DNA of 27,736 nucleotides from DATGFK01 sp040007395. Lineage in GTDB: Bacteria; Chloroflexota; Anaerolineae; Aggregatilineales; UBA2796. This document shows positions 1 to 8,500 of this stretch, one piece after another (within the stretch, counting starts at the first letter, position 1; every line of letters begins with the position of its first letter). Below the pieces are notes generated by a model that worked only from the letters and a program-made list of their open reading frames with translations, searched no databases and was not told where the DNA came from. Made by a program: the position numbers and the translations under genes. The stretch spans positions 1 to 27,736 of the forward strand of contig JBDTVG010000172.1 in the NCBI GenBank assembly GCA_040007395.1, written 5' to 3'.

Positions 1-1002
1 AGACTTCCAGAGTTTAAAAATCAGTTCAATGTGCCAGCGCAGGCGATACACGACGAGGACTTGGGAGGCCGACCAGCGGGTTGTCGGGACATTGGTGATA
101 CACAGTTGCCAGGCTAAGCAGCGTAAATGATGGGCGGAGACGGCGCGGTGCTGTTCTTTGGCAAGACGCTGGGCACGGCGGCGTTTTTGAGCGACCTGTC
201 CAGGGGGCAAGGCCTGATAAACAACCCGGACGGGCAGGCGAGACGTTCGGCCTAAGTAGACATGGACTTCGCCGCTGGACTGCCGTTGGCGCTCGATATG
301 ACCGATGACATCGGCTTGTTCCGCATCGGCAGCCTGCCAATATAACGCCGTTTGGGTTAACAGCCGCGTCACGAAAAAGGCGTGCGCGGCATGAATAGCC
401 GCTAATACCTCTTGCTTAAAGTAGCCTAAATCAAACAACAGCACACTGCCCGGTGTCGCTTGCTCAACCGGAAACGGGCAGCGTTGGTCTGGGTCGCGCC
501 CATTGCCCACGCTCAGCGCGGTGAAGGTCGCGCTCAAATACTCATAACTGACTTGGATTTTGGCGCTGGCGGTCGGTGTCGTTTTTCCATTGCCCCGAAA
601 CATCCCGGCACAACTGTCCGGCATCTTGACTTGGGTGCTATCGATGATATGCACCGCGCTAAAAGTCTTGAACAGCCACTTATCGTGTGTCAGGTGTTCC
701 CCTAATTGCGCGATCCCGGCTTGAACGAGTTGTCGCAACAAGCGCACTGCCCCCGCATTCATCCGTTGGGCAAACCCCGATTCACTGATGTCCACTCCCA
801 ACCTCGCACTCACTTCAACCAACTCCGTCAGACTCGCCTCGCCTTTGCCCAGTAGCCCCAAGACTATTGTTTTGACAAACATCGCCGCTGTCAACTTCGA
901 CGTGCGTTGCACAAACCCGCTGTCGCGTCCTGCTTCCCGGCTCGTTATTTCTAGAAAGTCCTGTAACCTTTCACTGTATTGGGTAAACTCTTGGTCAGAC
1001 AT
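1..1002 (-). mobile_element. IS4-family transposase, 3' end cut by window edge
   Basis: An open frame of 334 codons runs from an ATG at 1002 to the left edge without a stop. The product is a DDE transposase that would cut and paste its own insertion sequence. The first catalytic Asp is in HIIDSTQVKMPD, the second in LLFDLGYF, and the third acidic residue is in YRLRWHIELIFKLWK, which fits the IS4 Y-(2)-R-(3)-E-(6)-K signature exactly. The N-terminal part (EFTQYSERLQDF) is typical of IS4 transposases. The right IS end must lie between 1003 and about 1095, just downstream of the GH8 stop; its exact inverted repeat cannot be set because the other end is outside the window. No frameshift is seen, so the copy could be active. 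Short frames on both strands here are shadows. Confidence 0.9.
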
Positions 1003-1073
1003 AGTATCCTCTGTGGCCTTGGTAATCCCTTGAGTTTACTATGTCTTTCCCTTACCTTCACGCCTTTGGGATG

Positions 1074-1088
1074 TAGGGTGGGGTCAAC
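1074..1088. repeat. Fragment of a dispersed GC-rich intergenic repeat
   Basis: The 15 bases TAGGGTGGGGTCAAC recur exactly at 24683-24697, where they form one arm of a palindromic intergenic element. Here the sequence sits between the IS4 transposase and the GH8 stop codon, so it may be a remnant of that repeat or part of the insertion-sequence end. Confidence 0.4.
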
Positions 1089-1095
1089 AGGTGGT

Positions 1096-2346
1096 CTAGG
1101 GATACAAGTTCTTGAAATCGCCAGTTAGCATGGCGACCCCAAACCACGCGAGACTCTGGCTGAAATAATATTGCCCGCTGTCCGGTTTTGAACCCCAAAA
1201 GCCATCTTTTGCCGCATGACCCGTGAAATCGCTGAGGCGCAGCGATAGCTTGTTTTGCAGTGCCTCATCTTTGGCGGCAATCGCCGCCGTGAGCCACATG
1301 CCGAGCATCAATTCATCCTGATAGCCGATGACCGATTGGCCTGCCATGTCGAACATCTTAGCATCAGTCACAGGATTTTTCAGGCTGTGTAAGAAGGTTA
1401 CGGTTCGCTTCGACCACTCACAGGCGCGTGCTTCGCTGAACCATAGGCAGTCCAACCCGATCCGCCACGGCACGCGGATCGCATCGTAGGTCATCTCAAA
1501 TTTACAGCCGTCAGCGGGAATCCCTATCTTTTGGCAAAACTCCGAGGCCGATTGGCCGTCAACGCTCATCCAATCGGGCGCAAGACCGAGCGGCGCACCC
1601 TCATTCGCGTACAACGAGGTATAGCCCTGATCGATAACCGCTTGCCACCGCGTCGTATTCTGGAACTTGTCGTAGAGCCGATACCACGCCGGGGCAAAAT
1701 AGGACGGGTTGGTGATGTCCATGCCGTTGCCGAGCCACTTGTTGCCCGGTAACAGATATTTTCCCTGATAGAGCGTGTACCGATACAGCGCGTCGATCAA
1801 GGCTGAAGCGCGTACCCCATAGGCGTTATCGGCTCTCTGATTCTGCTGCCATTCGCCCGCTTTGACCCGCTGTTCAGCGAAGATCAAGGCCACCGCAATA
1901 TCCTGATCGGCATCCGTCGCCGCGCCAAACCCAATTATCGTTGCGGCTTGATCGACCTTCCAGTTATAGAGTCCTGTTAGCTTGTCTAGCAGGATCTGTT
2001 CCGCCGCTTGGTAGATGTCATTGAAGGTAGCCTGATCGTTCATCGTAACTGCCATCAGCAGGCCGTAGCCAATCCCTTCTGACACGGATGTATAGCCCGT
2101 GCTGGGATCGTGGACTAACCCTTGCGCTTTGGCACACGGATCGCCGCAGTAGATGAAGCGCTGTTTATAACCCGCCCACGTAGACTTGAGCAGGTCAGAC
2201 CACGCAATGCCAGCGCCATGTATAGGGTAGGGGGTTGATCCCATAAAGATGGACATAGAAATGAAGAGGCTGAGCGCAACGCTACTGAACCGACGCGTCA
2301 CGCGAGTCACGATCAATCGCACTGCTTTTCTCAGCCTCTCAATCAT
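1096..2346 (-). CDS. Glycoside hydrolase family 8 endoglucanase
   Basis: The 416-residue protein has a basic N-terminus and a hydrophobic stretch at about residues 22-45 (signal peptide or anchor), then a GH8 (alpha/alpha)6-barrel domain. GH8 enzymes cut beta-1,4-glucans by inversion. The expected proton donor is Glu90 in SVSEGIGYGLLMAV; the family signature is ATDADQDIAVALIFAEQ (143-159) with Asp145 and Asp147. Length is normal for the family. It lies 7 bp downstream of the GH18-like gene and ends a minus-strand group that starts with a GT2 synthase, much as bcsZ accompanies cellulose synthase genes, so trimming or release of the exported glycan is the likely job. The ATG has no strong Shine-Dalgarno sequence, suggesting translational coupling. 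The substrate could also be a scavenged glucan, chitosan or xylan, since GH8 includes such activities. Confidence 0.88.
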   Translation of the reverse strand: MIERLRKAVRLIVTRVTRRFSSVALSLFISMSIFMGSTPYPIHGAGIAWSDLLKSTWAGYKQRFIYCGDPCAKAQGLVHDPSTGYTSVSEGIGYGLLMAVTMNDQATFNDIYQAAEQILLDKLTGLYNWKVDQAATIIGFGAATDADQDIAVALIFAEQRVKAGEWQQNQRADNAYGVRASALIDALYRYTLYQGKYLLPGNKWLGNGMDITNPSYFAPAWYRLYDKFQNTTRWQAVIDQGYTSLYANEGAPLGLAPDWMSVDGQSASEFCQKIGIPADGCKFEMTYDAIRVPWRIGLDCLWFSEARACEWSKRTVTFLHSLKNPVTDAKMFDMAGQSVIGYQDELMLGMWLTAAIAAKDEALQNKLSLRLSDFTGHAAKDGFWGSKPDSGQYYFSQSLAWFGVAMLTGDFKNLYP

Positions 2347-2353
2347 TATTTGG

Positions 2354-3595
2354 TCACGGTTTCGGATTTAAACCCGTATAAACCGCATTGAGGAGTGTAT
2401 GGGTATCATCATCAAAGTCCAGCTCCCAGATCATGATCCCGCCCAAGCCTGTGCTCATCACATAGGCGGCTTTGTTCTGAATCGAGTTGGGATCTTCATA
2501 GCTGATGGCGATGCCACCATTAGCATTATACATCCAAGGGGTCTTTGTTTCCGTGTCAAAAAAGTGTGTATAACTGTCACTTTTTAGCAACGGCAGCAAA
2601 TCTCGATAGTACAGAATCCCACCGGGGCGCGTTCCTGTCGGCACGCCGCCGGGAGTCTGATACAGCCCAAAGTAGTCGTTCGGTTTGACATTGCGCCATG
2701 CTTGCGCGAAGAACGGCACGCCGACGACAATCTTTTCGGCAGGCACGCCCGCATCAAGGTAGGCTTTGACGGCTCCCGCCACGTTATAGTCATTGCGGAT
2801 CGTGTCCCCTCTAGGGTCTTTGACGCTGCCAAACAACGGCGCTTGATGGCTCGCCAGATCGCTCCAGTCGCCCTGAAACCCGTAAGCGGTCAGATTGATC
2901 CAGTCCACATACGGGTGAATCTGATCAAGCTGCATATTCTTGAACAGTGGTGCAACGGCTGGCGCGGCAATAGTCAATAGATAGCGTGTGTTATCGCGCT
3001 GGCTCCAATACTCAAGCTGACCACGCAGTTCTGCCAGCAGCAGCGTAAAGTTCTCGCGGTCTTCAGGGTGTCCGCTGTTCTCGACGAGTCCGCCGCTGAC
3101 AGGATAGCGCCAGTCGATGTCGATTCCGTCGAAGCCGTACTCTTTCATAAACGCTACACACGAACGCCCAAATCGAATACGCGACTGCTGCGTCAGGGCG
3201 GCGTTCGAGAAATTCTTGGATTGTTCCCAGCCACCAACCGTCATCAGGATCTTGAGATTTGGATTAGCTTTCTTGAGCAACTGTAACTGCTTGAAGTTGC
3301 CACGTAACCGTTCGGCGGGCTTGTCGCTCGGATAGGAATACTGCATATCCGCCCATAGATCACTGGTCACGCACTGCCCGTTATCCGAGACATCGAGCGC
3401 CGCATAGTTGAGGTGAGTCAACTGGTTAGCGGGAATATCGGTCACAAAATACTGGCGGGTATAGATGCTGTACGAAGTGTAATAGCCGACGATCTTATAT
3501 TTAGGGGCAGTCTCCTGTGCGAAAGTCTGTGTCTGCGTCCCGATGATGATCGTGATTGCTGCGATGGCTATGAAGATCCGTTGGATATGCTTCAT
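2354..3595 (-). CDS. Secreted GH18 chitinase-like protein with catalytic Glu replaced
   Basis: From the ATG at 3595 the protein is 413 residues with a clear signal peptide (MKHIQRIFIAIAAITIII...TFAQ). A longer frame from 3700 exists, but a GGAGG at 3605-3609 favours the inner start. The GH18 TIM barrel is easy to follow: KIVGYYTSYS (strand 1), ILMTVGGW (strand 3), DGIDIDWRYPVSGG (strand 4, normally DxxDxDxE), INLTAYGFQGDW (normally MxYDxxG) and GGIMIWELDFDD (strand 8 Trp). The acid/base Glu is Arg163 (CGC at 3107-3109) and the second-shell Asp after the conserved Tyr is Gly239. Chitin hydrolysis is therefore unlikely; a glycan-binding or scaffold role is more plausible. It is 7 bp upstream of the GH8 gene and probably cotranscribed with it. 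Confidence 0.9.
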   Translation of the reverse strand: MKHIQRIFIAIAAITIIIGTQTQTFAQETAPKYKIVGYYTSYSIYTRQYFVTDIPANQLTHLNYAALDVSDNGQCVTSDLWADMQYSYPSDKPAERLRGNFKQLQLLKKANPNLKILMTVGGWEQSKNFSNAALTQQSRIRFGRSCVAFMKEYGFDGIDIDWRYPVSGGLVENSGHPEDRENFTLLLAELRGQLEYWSQRDNTRYLLTIAAPAVAPLFKNMQLDQIHPYVDWINLTAYGFQGDWSDLASHQAPLFGSVKDPRGDTIRNDYNVAGAVKAYLDAGVPAEKIVVGVPFFAQAWRNVKPNDYFGLYQTPGGVPTGTRPGGILYYRDLLPLLKSDSYTHFFDTETKTPWMYNANGGIAISYEDPNSIQNKAAYVMSTGLGGIMIWELDFDDDTHTLLNAVYTGLNPKP

Positions 3596-3604
3596 AGGGA
3601 TTTG

Positions 3605-3609
3605 CCTCC
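3605..3609 (-). promoter_or_regulatory. Shine-Dalgarno site that sets the GH18-like start
   Basis: On the minus strand this reads GGAGG and is separated by 9 bases from the ATG at 3595. The upstream in-frame ATG at 3700 would add 35 residues before the signal peptide, so this site supports the shorter protein. Confidence 0.65.
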
Positions 3610-3782
3610 GATGGCCTAATGTACCGAACAGTGAATACAACTGACTAGGAAATGCGTGGAGAACAGCGAGAAGTATCGAAAGGCCTACGTTTGATTCCAT
3701 AACGCTTGCCTAATGCTATGGTAGCTTTCATCGCGATGTGATGCAATGTTGTAGATAGGTCAAGCCGTGTCCCTGCATCCAA

Positions 3783-3802
3783 GGACAACGCCTGCGTTGT
3801 CC
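3783..3802. repeat. Perfect 9-bp-stem palindrome GGACAACGC-CT-GCGTTGTCC
   Basis: This is a 20-base hairpin with a perfect 9-bp stem. A hairpin of the same design (GGACAGGGC-TT-GCCCTGTCC) lies at 11764-11783, differing by paired changes that keep the stem. Neither is followed by a clear T-run, so a terminator role is uncertain. Confidence 0.5.
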
Positions 3803-3893
3803 GTCTTCATCTATTTAATCGCGTGGATGGGGCGAAGCGCTGTCGTAGCTGATAGGGTTGTAAATGAGTGAATGCTTTAGCTGATGCTGGTTC

Positions 3894-3935
3894 GCCAGCT
3901 AAACGGCTTCGCCCGTTGGGAAACCGTTAGCTGGC
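3894..3935 (-). terminator. Hairpin downstream of the GT39 gene, possible terminator
   Basis: Arms 3894-3906 (GCCAGCTAAACGG) and 3924-3935 (CCGTTAGCTGGC) pair over 12 bp with one bulged A. The hairpin starts 22 bases past the GT39 stop in the direction of transcription. There is no T-run, so it may be a Rho-type or mRNA-stabilising structure rather than an intrinsic terminator. Confidence 0.45.
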
Positions 3936-3957
3936 TGAATTGTTGCTATTGGCAGTC

Positions 3958-5544
3958 TTACTTGGGGAGATCGGCGACTTTGGTACCCGCAGTAGGATTG
4001 GCGGTAGTTTTGGGGGCACAGTTCTGCTTGCTCACCTGCCGCACTTCAACCGGCCAACCTTGATTGGGATAGCTCATCAACACCTGCGAACGGTCTAGCG
4101 CCTGCTGCATCAACTCCAGATGAAAGGTCGTGATGTCGGCGTAGACCTGTGGTGTGGACAACACATAGTCGATACTGCACACGTCGTTGTCGAGCAGCGT
4201 AAACTTGACCGCCGGGTCGGTATCGACCTTCCAATAGTGTTGAGCATTGGGCATGGTGTCGCGCAGGTCGGAAAAAGCGTAGTTGTCGGTGACGATGAGC
4301 GCGTCTTTGGGCAGATTGGCCTTGACCCAGCTCACCGCCTCAATCTGTCCGGCCACCTGATTCACCGTATAGATGCCCAGCCGATTGGCGTAGAAGATGC
4401 CGAATGGGTAAAGCATCACCGCCAACACCACCGTCGAGAGGCCGTAGCGTAACACGGGCTGCGACAGATGAGCGCCAATCCATTGGGCGATAGCTCCGGC
4501 GACGATGCCCACATTTAAGGCGAGGAAGGGCAGCAAGATGACTGCCGCTGAGTCAAAGATTTGCCCACCGAACAGCAGATAGACCCCATAGGCCAGCGTC
4601 ATGGCAAGGATAGGCCGCAAGTTGCGGTTGTCCAGCGCCATGAGCAGCACAAACACCGCACAAATCAAGCCGCCATAGACCAACACCGGGTCGGCTGCTA
4701 CATTGCCCAAGTCCACCCACGTCGCGAAGCTCTGCGGCAGGCCGGAGCCAATGTTCAGGAAGCGACCTGTCTCTGGGCCGCGATCCCCCAACCGTTCCAG
4801 CAGGCTCACATGCGGGAAGTCACCGCCTAATACCCAGCCTTGCGGGAACAATTCCTGCTTCATCTGGGCATACAGTGGATAGAAGGCGATGAAAAATACG
4901 AACAAGGCCAGCCACAAACTGGTGGCGAAGCGCTTGTGGAACGGGTCGGCTTTGAGCCGGATGATGTAGATAAAGGCGGGCAGGAAGAACGCCGCCGCCC
5001 CTTTGGTCAAGACCGCCAGCCCGAAGCACAACGCGCTGACCAAGTAGTGCGTCAGTTTGCGCTTCTCGCCCAAAATCAGGTACAGCGCCGCTAGCAGCCA
5101 GACCAACATGATGTTGTCGAGGATGACCTCGCGCTGCAAAACTGCCACCAGCGGCGAGAAGGCAAAAATGAGTGAGGTAATCACCGCCACGAGATCGCTT
5201 TTGGTGGTCTTGTAAGCGATGCCATACAGCAGCGCCACACTCATGAGATGCAGCACCAGCATCAACACCCGCCCAGAATTGACCGAGAAGCCAAACGCGC
5301 CTAGTCCACCGCTTGCCGCCAGCCAGATGCTCATCAGGAACGAGCCAGCCGGGGCTTCATTGTAGGCGTAAGTGTATGGCGACAGGGTGCCCGTACTCGC
5401 CAACGACCAACCGTTGGCGATGGACGTGCCTTCGCTGTCCTGATAGTATGGAAAGTGAAACATATTTTGCGCTTGTACATAGCCGACCAAGATCAGCAGG
5501 GCAACGAGAATGAACAGGCTTTTGCGGGATGATGTGATAGTCAT
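3958..5544 (-). CDS. GT39/PMT-type multi-pass membrane glycosyltransferase
   Basis: The 528-residue protein starts with a membrane helix (about 8-25) and has many further hydrophobic segments to about residue 390, then a soluble extracytoplasmic C-terminal part. The first loop carries YYQDSEGTS (Asp36, Glu38), the acidic motif expected in GT39 and related GT-C enzymes, which transfer sugars from polyprenyl-phosphate donors on the outer face of the membrane. It begins 3 bp after the vWA-GT2 stop, so the two genes are almost certainly translated from one message. The context suggests it adds a sugar to the same exported glycan, to a lipid carrier or to a surface protein. Donor and acceptor cannot be read from the sequence. 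Several frames on the plus strand here are shadows. Confidence 0.85.
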   Translation of the reverse strand: MTITSSRKSLFILVALLILVGYVQAQNMFHFPYYQDSEGTSIANGWSLASTGTLSPYTYAYNEAPAGSFLMSIWLAASGGLGAFGFSVNSGRVLMLVLHLMSVALLYGIAYKTTKSDLVAVITSLIFAFSPLVAVLQREVILDNIMLVWLLAALYLILGEKRKLTHYLVSALCFGLAVLTKGAAAFFLPAFIYIIRLKADPFHKRFATSLWLALFVFFIAFYPLYAQMKQELFPQGWVLGGDFPHVSLLERLGDRGPETGRFLNIGSGLPQSFATWVDLGNVAADPVLVYGGLICAVFVLLMALDNRNLRPILAMTLAYGVYLLFGGQIFDSAAVILLPFLALNVGIVAGAIAQWIGAHLSQPVLRYGLSTVVLAVMLYPFGIFYANRLGIYTVNQVAGQIEAVSWVKANLPKDALIVTDNYAFSDLRDTMPNAQHYWKVDTDPAVKFTLLDNDVCSIDYVLSTPQVYADITTFHLELMQQALDRSQVLMSYPNQGWPVEVRQVSKQNCAPKTTANPTAGTKVADLPK

Positions 5545-5547
5545 GGC

Positions 5548-8500
5548 TTAGACTCCCGGCTCGGCGATAACTTGCCCTTGACGGTGCAGGTTGGAATGGG
5601 CGGTCTTTTCCCAAGCGTTGTTCTTGCTGATGAAGTGCTGCACGGCGCGCAGGGATGAGATGACCAGCAGCAGTTGGTACGGATAGTAGACCAAGATCAT
5701 TTTGGCGCTAAAGCCGAAGGGCAGCTTTTTGTCGTAGGCCGCCGCAAACTCGCGGATGCCAATCAGGTTCACCACCAATTGCAGCAGCAGCATGAAGATG
5801 GGCAGGTACGAGATGAGCGCGACGGGCACCGAGATGTGCTGGGTCAAGGCGACGTAGAGGCCAATCGGCAGATACAGCACGGTGGCGGCTTGCATGAGCG
5901 AGTTGAGCAGAATGTACAAGGCCGTGATCTTCTGCTTGAGTTCGGGCAGCTTGAGCCAGTCGCCCTTGAAGAAGATTTCGTAGAAGCCTTGGCACCAGCG
6001 GGTACGCTGCTTGATGAAGCTCTCGACGTTGTGCGGCGTTTCTTCTTGGGTGGCGTGCTGTTCGTCGTAGACGATCTGCATCTTGGCACCCAGCAGCGTC
6101 AGGCGGAAGCCTACGTCGGCATCCTCGGTCAAGCAGTTTTCGTCCCAACCGTTGATCTTCTCCAGCCAATGCTTCTTGAAGAAGACAGTGTTGCCGCCGA
6201 GCGGTGTCACCTTCAGGGCGCGGGTGAAGCAGTGCAGCCCCGACTTGAACCAGAAGAAGTATTCGAGGCAGTTGAGCGCCGAGAACCAGCTTGAGGCGAA
6301 GTTCATCAACTGCACGCCCGACTGCACGACATCCGCGCCGTCGCGCTGCATGACAGTGTTGACGATGTTGTACAGGTCAGGATGCGGTTCGTCCTCGGCA
6401 TCGAAGACCGAAATGACTTGGTTGTGGGCTTCGCGTAGGCCGATGTTTAGGCCATGTGGCTTGTTAATCGGGCCAGTGCTGAACGTCACCACCCGGATGT
6501 TGTCCTTGCCCAGTTCGGCAATGGCTGCGCGGGCTTTCTCAATCGTGCCGACATCATCGGTGCGGCACAAGACCAGCACTTCTTTGAGATGGTCGGGGTA
6601 GTTGATGCGGTCAACGGCGCGGATCGTGTCGGCGATGACCGCTTCCTCATGGCGGGCGGGCAGCAGCGCCGTGAAGGAATGCTGTGGCGCGGTGAACACC
6701 TTCGGGGAACGGAATTCCTCGGCGGCTTCGGGATTATTCCAAGTGTACATCATGTAGTACAGGGTGAACAAGCCCTGCGGCAGCAGCGTAATGGTCATCA
6801 GCAGAATGATAATCGTCCACAGTGTCGGGTGCTGCGCGGTCAGCGCCAACCGGACATTGGGGGGGATAAGCTGTGTCGGTTGGGTCAGAATATCGCCCAG
6901 CGTCTGGTTAGCGGCGCTCGTCGGCGTGACGGTGGCAGCCACGACCACTAGCCCTTTATCGGTGCTGAACGAGAGGGTCAACGGCTGGCGCTTGCCTTGA
7001 ACCAGCAGCACCCGCAAGGTCGGGGTCAGTGTGTCGGTATTCACGCTGTCCTTGACGGTCGGGAGGGGCGCACTGGCGGGCACCGCGGCGGCACCGGGTT
7101 GCAGACCAGACGCTGCATTCGTGACTGGCGCACTGACCGCACTGGCGGCGTTGGCTTGGGGTGCGGCGACGGCAACCGTGTTAGCCGGGTCCGCCTTAAC
7201 CGCTGGGCTAGCGGCGGCTCCACCCGTGGTGGGCGCGGCAGTGGCTAGCGCCACCTGAAAGTCGAGGCTGCCCTGACTCAGCACCCCCTTGGCGTTGACC
7301 GTGCTGAAGCTCAGGGTGTAGTCCCCGGCGCGCAAGACGCTGGTGTCGAGGGTGTAGGTGTAGGGGGCTTTGGGGAAGGTCGCCAGCGGTGTGCCATTCA
7401 AGGCAAGGGTCGCGGCGGTAATCTCGCTGTCGGTAGGCACCGTGACGCTGATGGGGACAAGGTTGGTGGCGGTCTGAACGTCCGCGGGCACTTGGACGGC
7501 GGCTTTGGGATCTGTCGCGCCACTTTGAACGGGGGCCACAGCGGGCTGGGCGGCTATGACCGCGGGTTGTGGGTTGGCGGCAGGGTGCCCGATCTTGTCG
7601 GACACCGGGCGAATGGCGGGATCGCCTTGCTGGGCGGGCGGGATATTCAAGCCGCTCAAGCCGCCGAGTGGGGCGATGCTGGGCACCGCCGCCGGGTTCG
7701 CGTCAGCCAGCAGTGGGTTATTGGCTGGCACCCCCGCGAACTGATTGCCGAGTGTCGTGTACACACTCAGCAGCGTATCGGCGTTGGCGGCATCGTAGTT
7801 GATAGCGTTCGTGCCAGTGGACAACGCCTTGAGGTACGTCCGGTCGACCTTCGCTCCCATGCCGATGGTATACACCGCGATGTTTTGGTTACTCGCCAGT
7901 TTGAGCGCTGCCTGACGGGCGGTGCCGCTCGTTTTTGAAGCAGCGGCGGAGTCGGTACTGGCGCTGAACAGGATGACCACGCGCTGGTCAGCGGTCGCGG
8001 TGCTAGCCAGTTTAACGGCGGTCAGGCTGCCATCATACAGCACGCTAGCGCCGCCTAACCGCAGGCCGTCCACCACCGACTTGAGGGCAATGCGGTCGGT
8101 GGTAAAGGGTTGGGCAACCCGTGACTGGCTGGCAAAAGTGACAATCGCGACGGGAGTGGCGGGGTCAAGTTTATCCAGAAAGGCTTGCGCGGCGGCTTTG
8201 GCTTTAACGAGGGCTGGGTTGCTGACCGTGCTGCTCAGATCCATAGCCAGCACGACTGCCGTCGAAAGGGTTGGCGCGGTGCTGCTGGTAACAGTACCCG
8301 TCGTGGTGGGCAAAATGACCAGCGAAACCGGTTGGATACTATCGTCGGTAGCCTTCACCGCACGGCTGGCGGGGATGGGCGCGCTGACTAGCGGGCCACT
8401 CAATGTGCCATAGATGGCACTCAGCTGTGCGGCAGTGGATGCTTCAAAGTTTACGGCAGAGGTGCCCGTCGAGAGTTCTTTCAGGTAGGAACGGTCTGCG

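Larger units (their letters stand above)
3596..3957. other. Intergenic region between GT39 and GH18-like genes, two hairpins
   Basis: No credible gene is seen in this 362-base stretch. It holds two inverted repeats listed separately (3783-3802 and 3894-3935). It probably contains the 3' end of the GT39 transcript and the promoter of the GH18/GH8 pair, but no convincing -35/-10 pair was found. Confidence 0.5.

Noticed and set aside
460..1033. Two plus-strand frames in the first kilobase
   Set aside because: They lie antisense to the continuous IS4 transposase frame with full DDE and YREK motifs.
3596..3700. Longer GH18-like protein starting at 3700
   Set aside because: The extra 35 residues precede a clear signal peptide, and a GGAGG ribosome site is placed for the ATG at 3595.
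5674..6294. Plus-strand open frame (206 codons) opposite the GT2 domain
   Set aside because: Antisense to the DxD/TED/QxxRW region of the synthase; Gln/Glu/Val-rich composition typical of a shadow frame.
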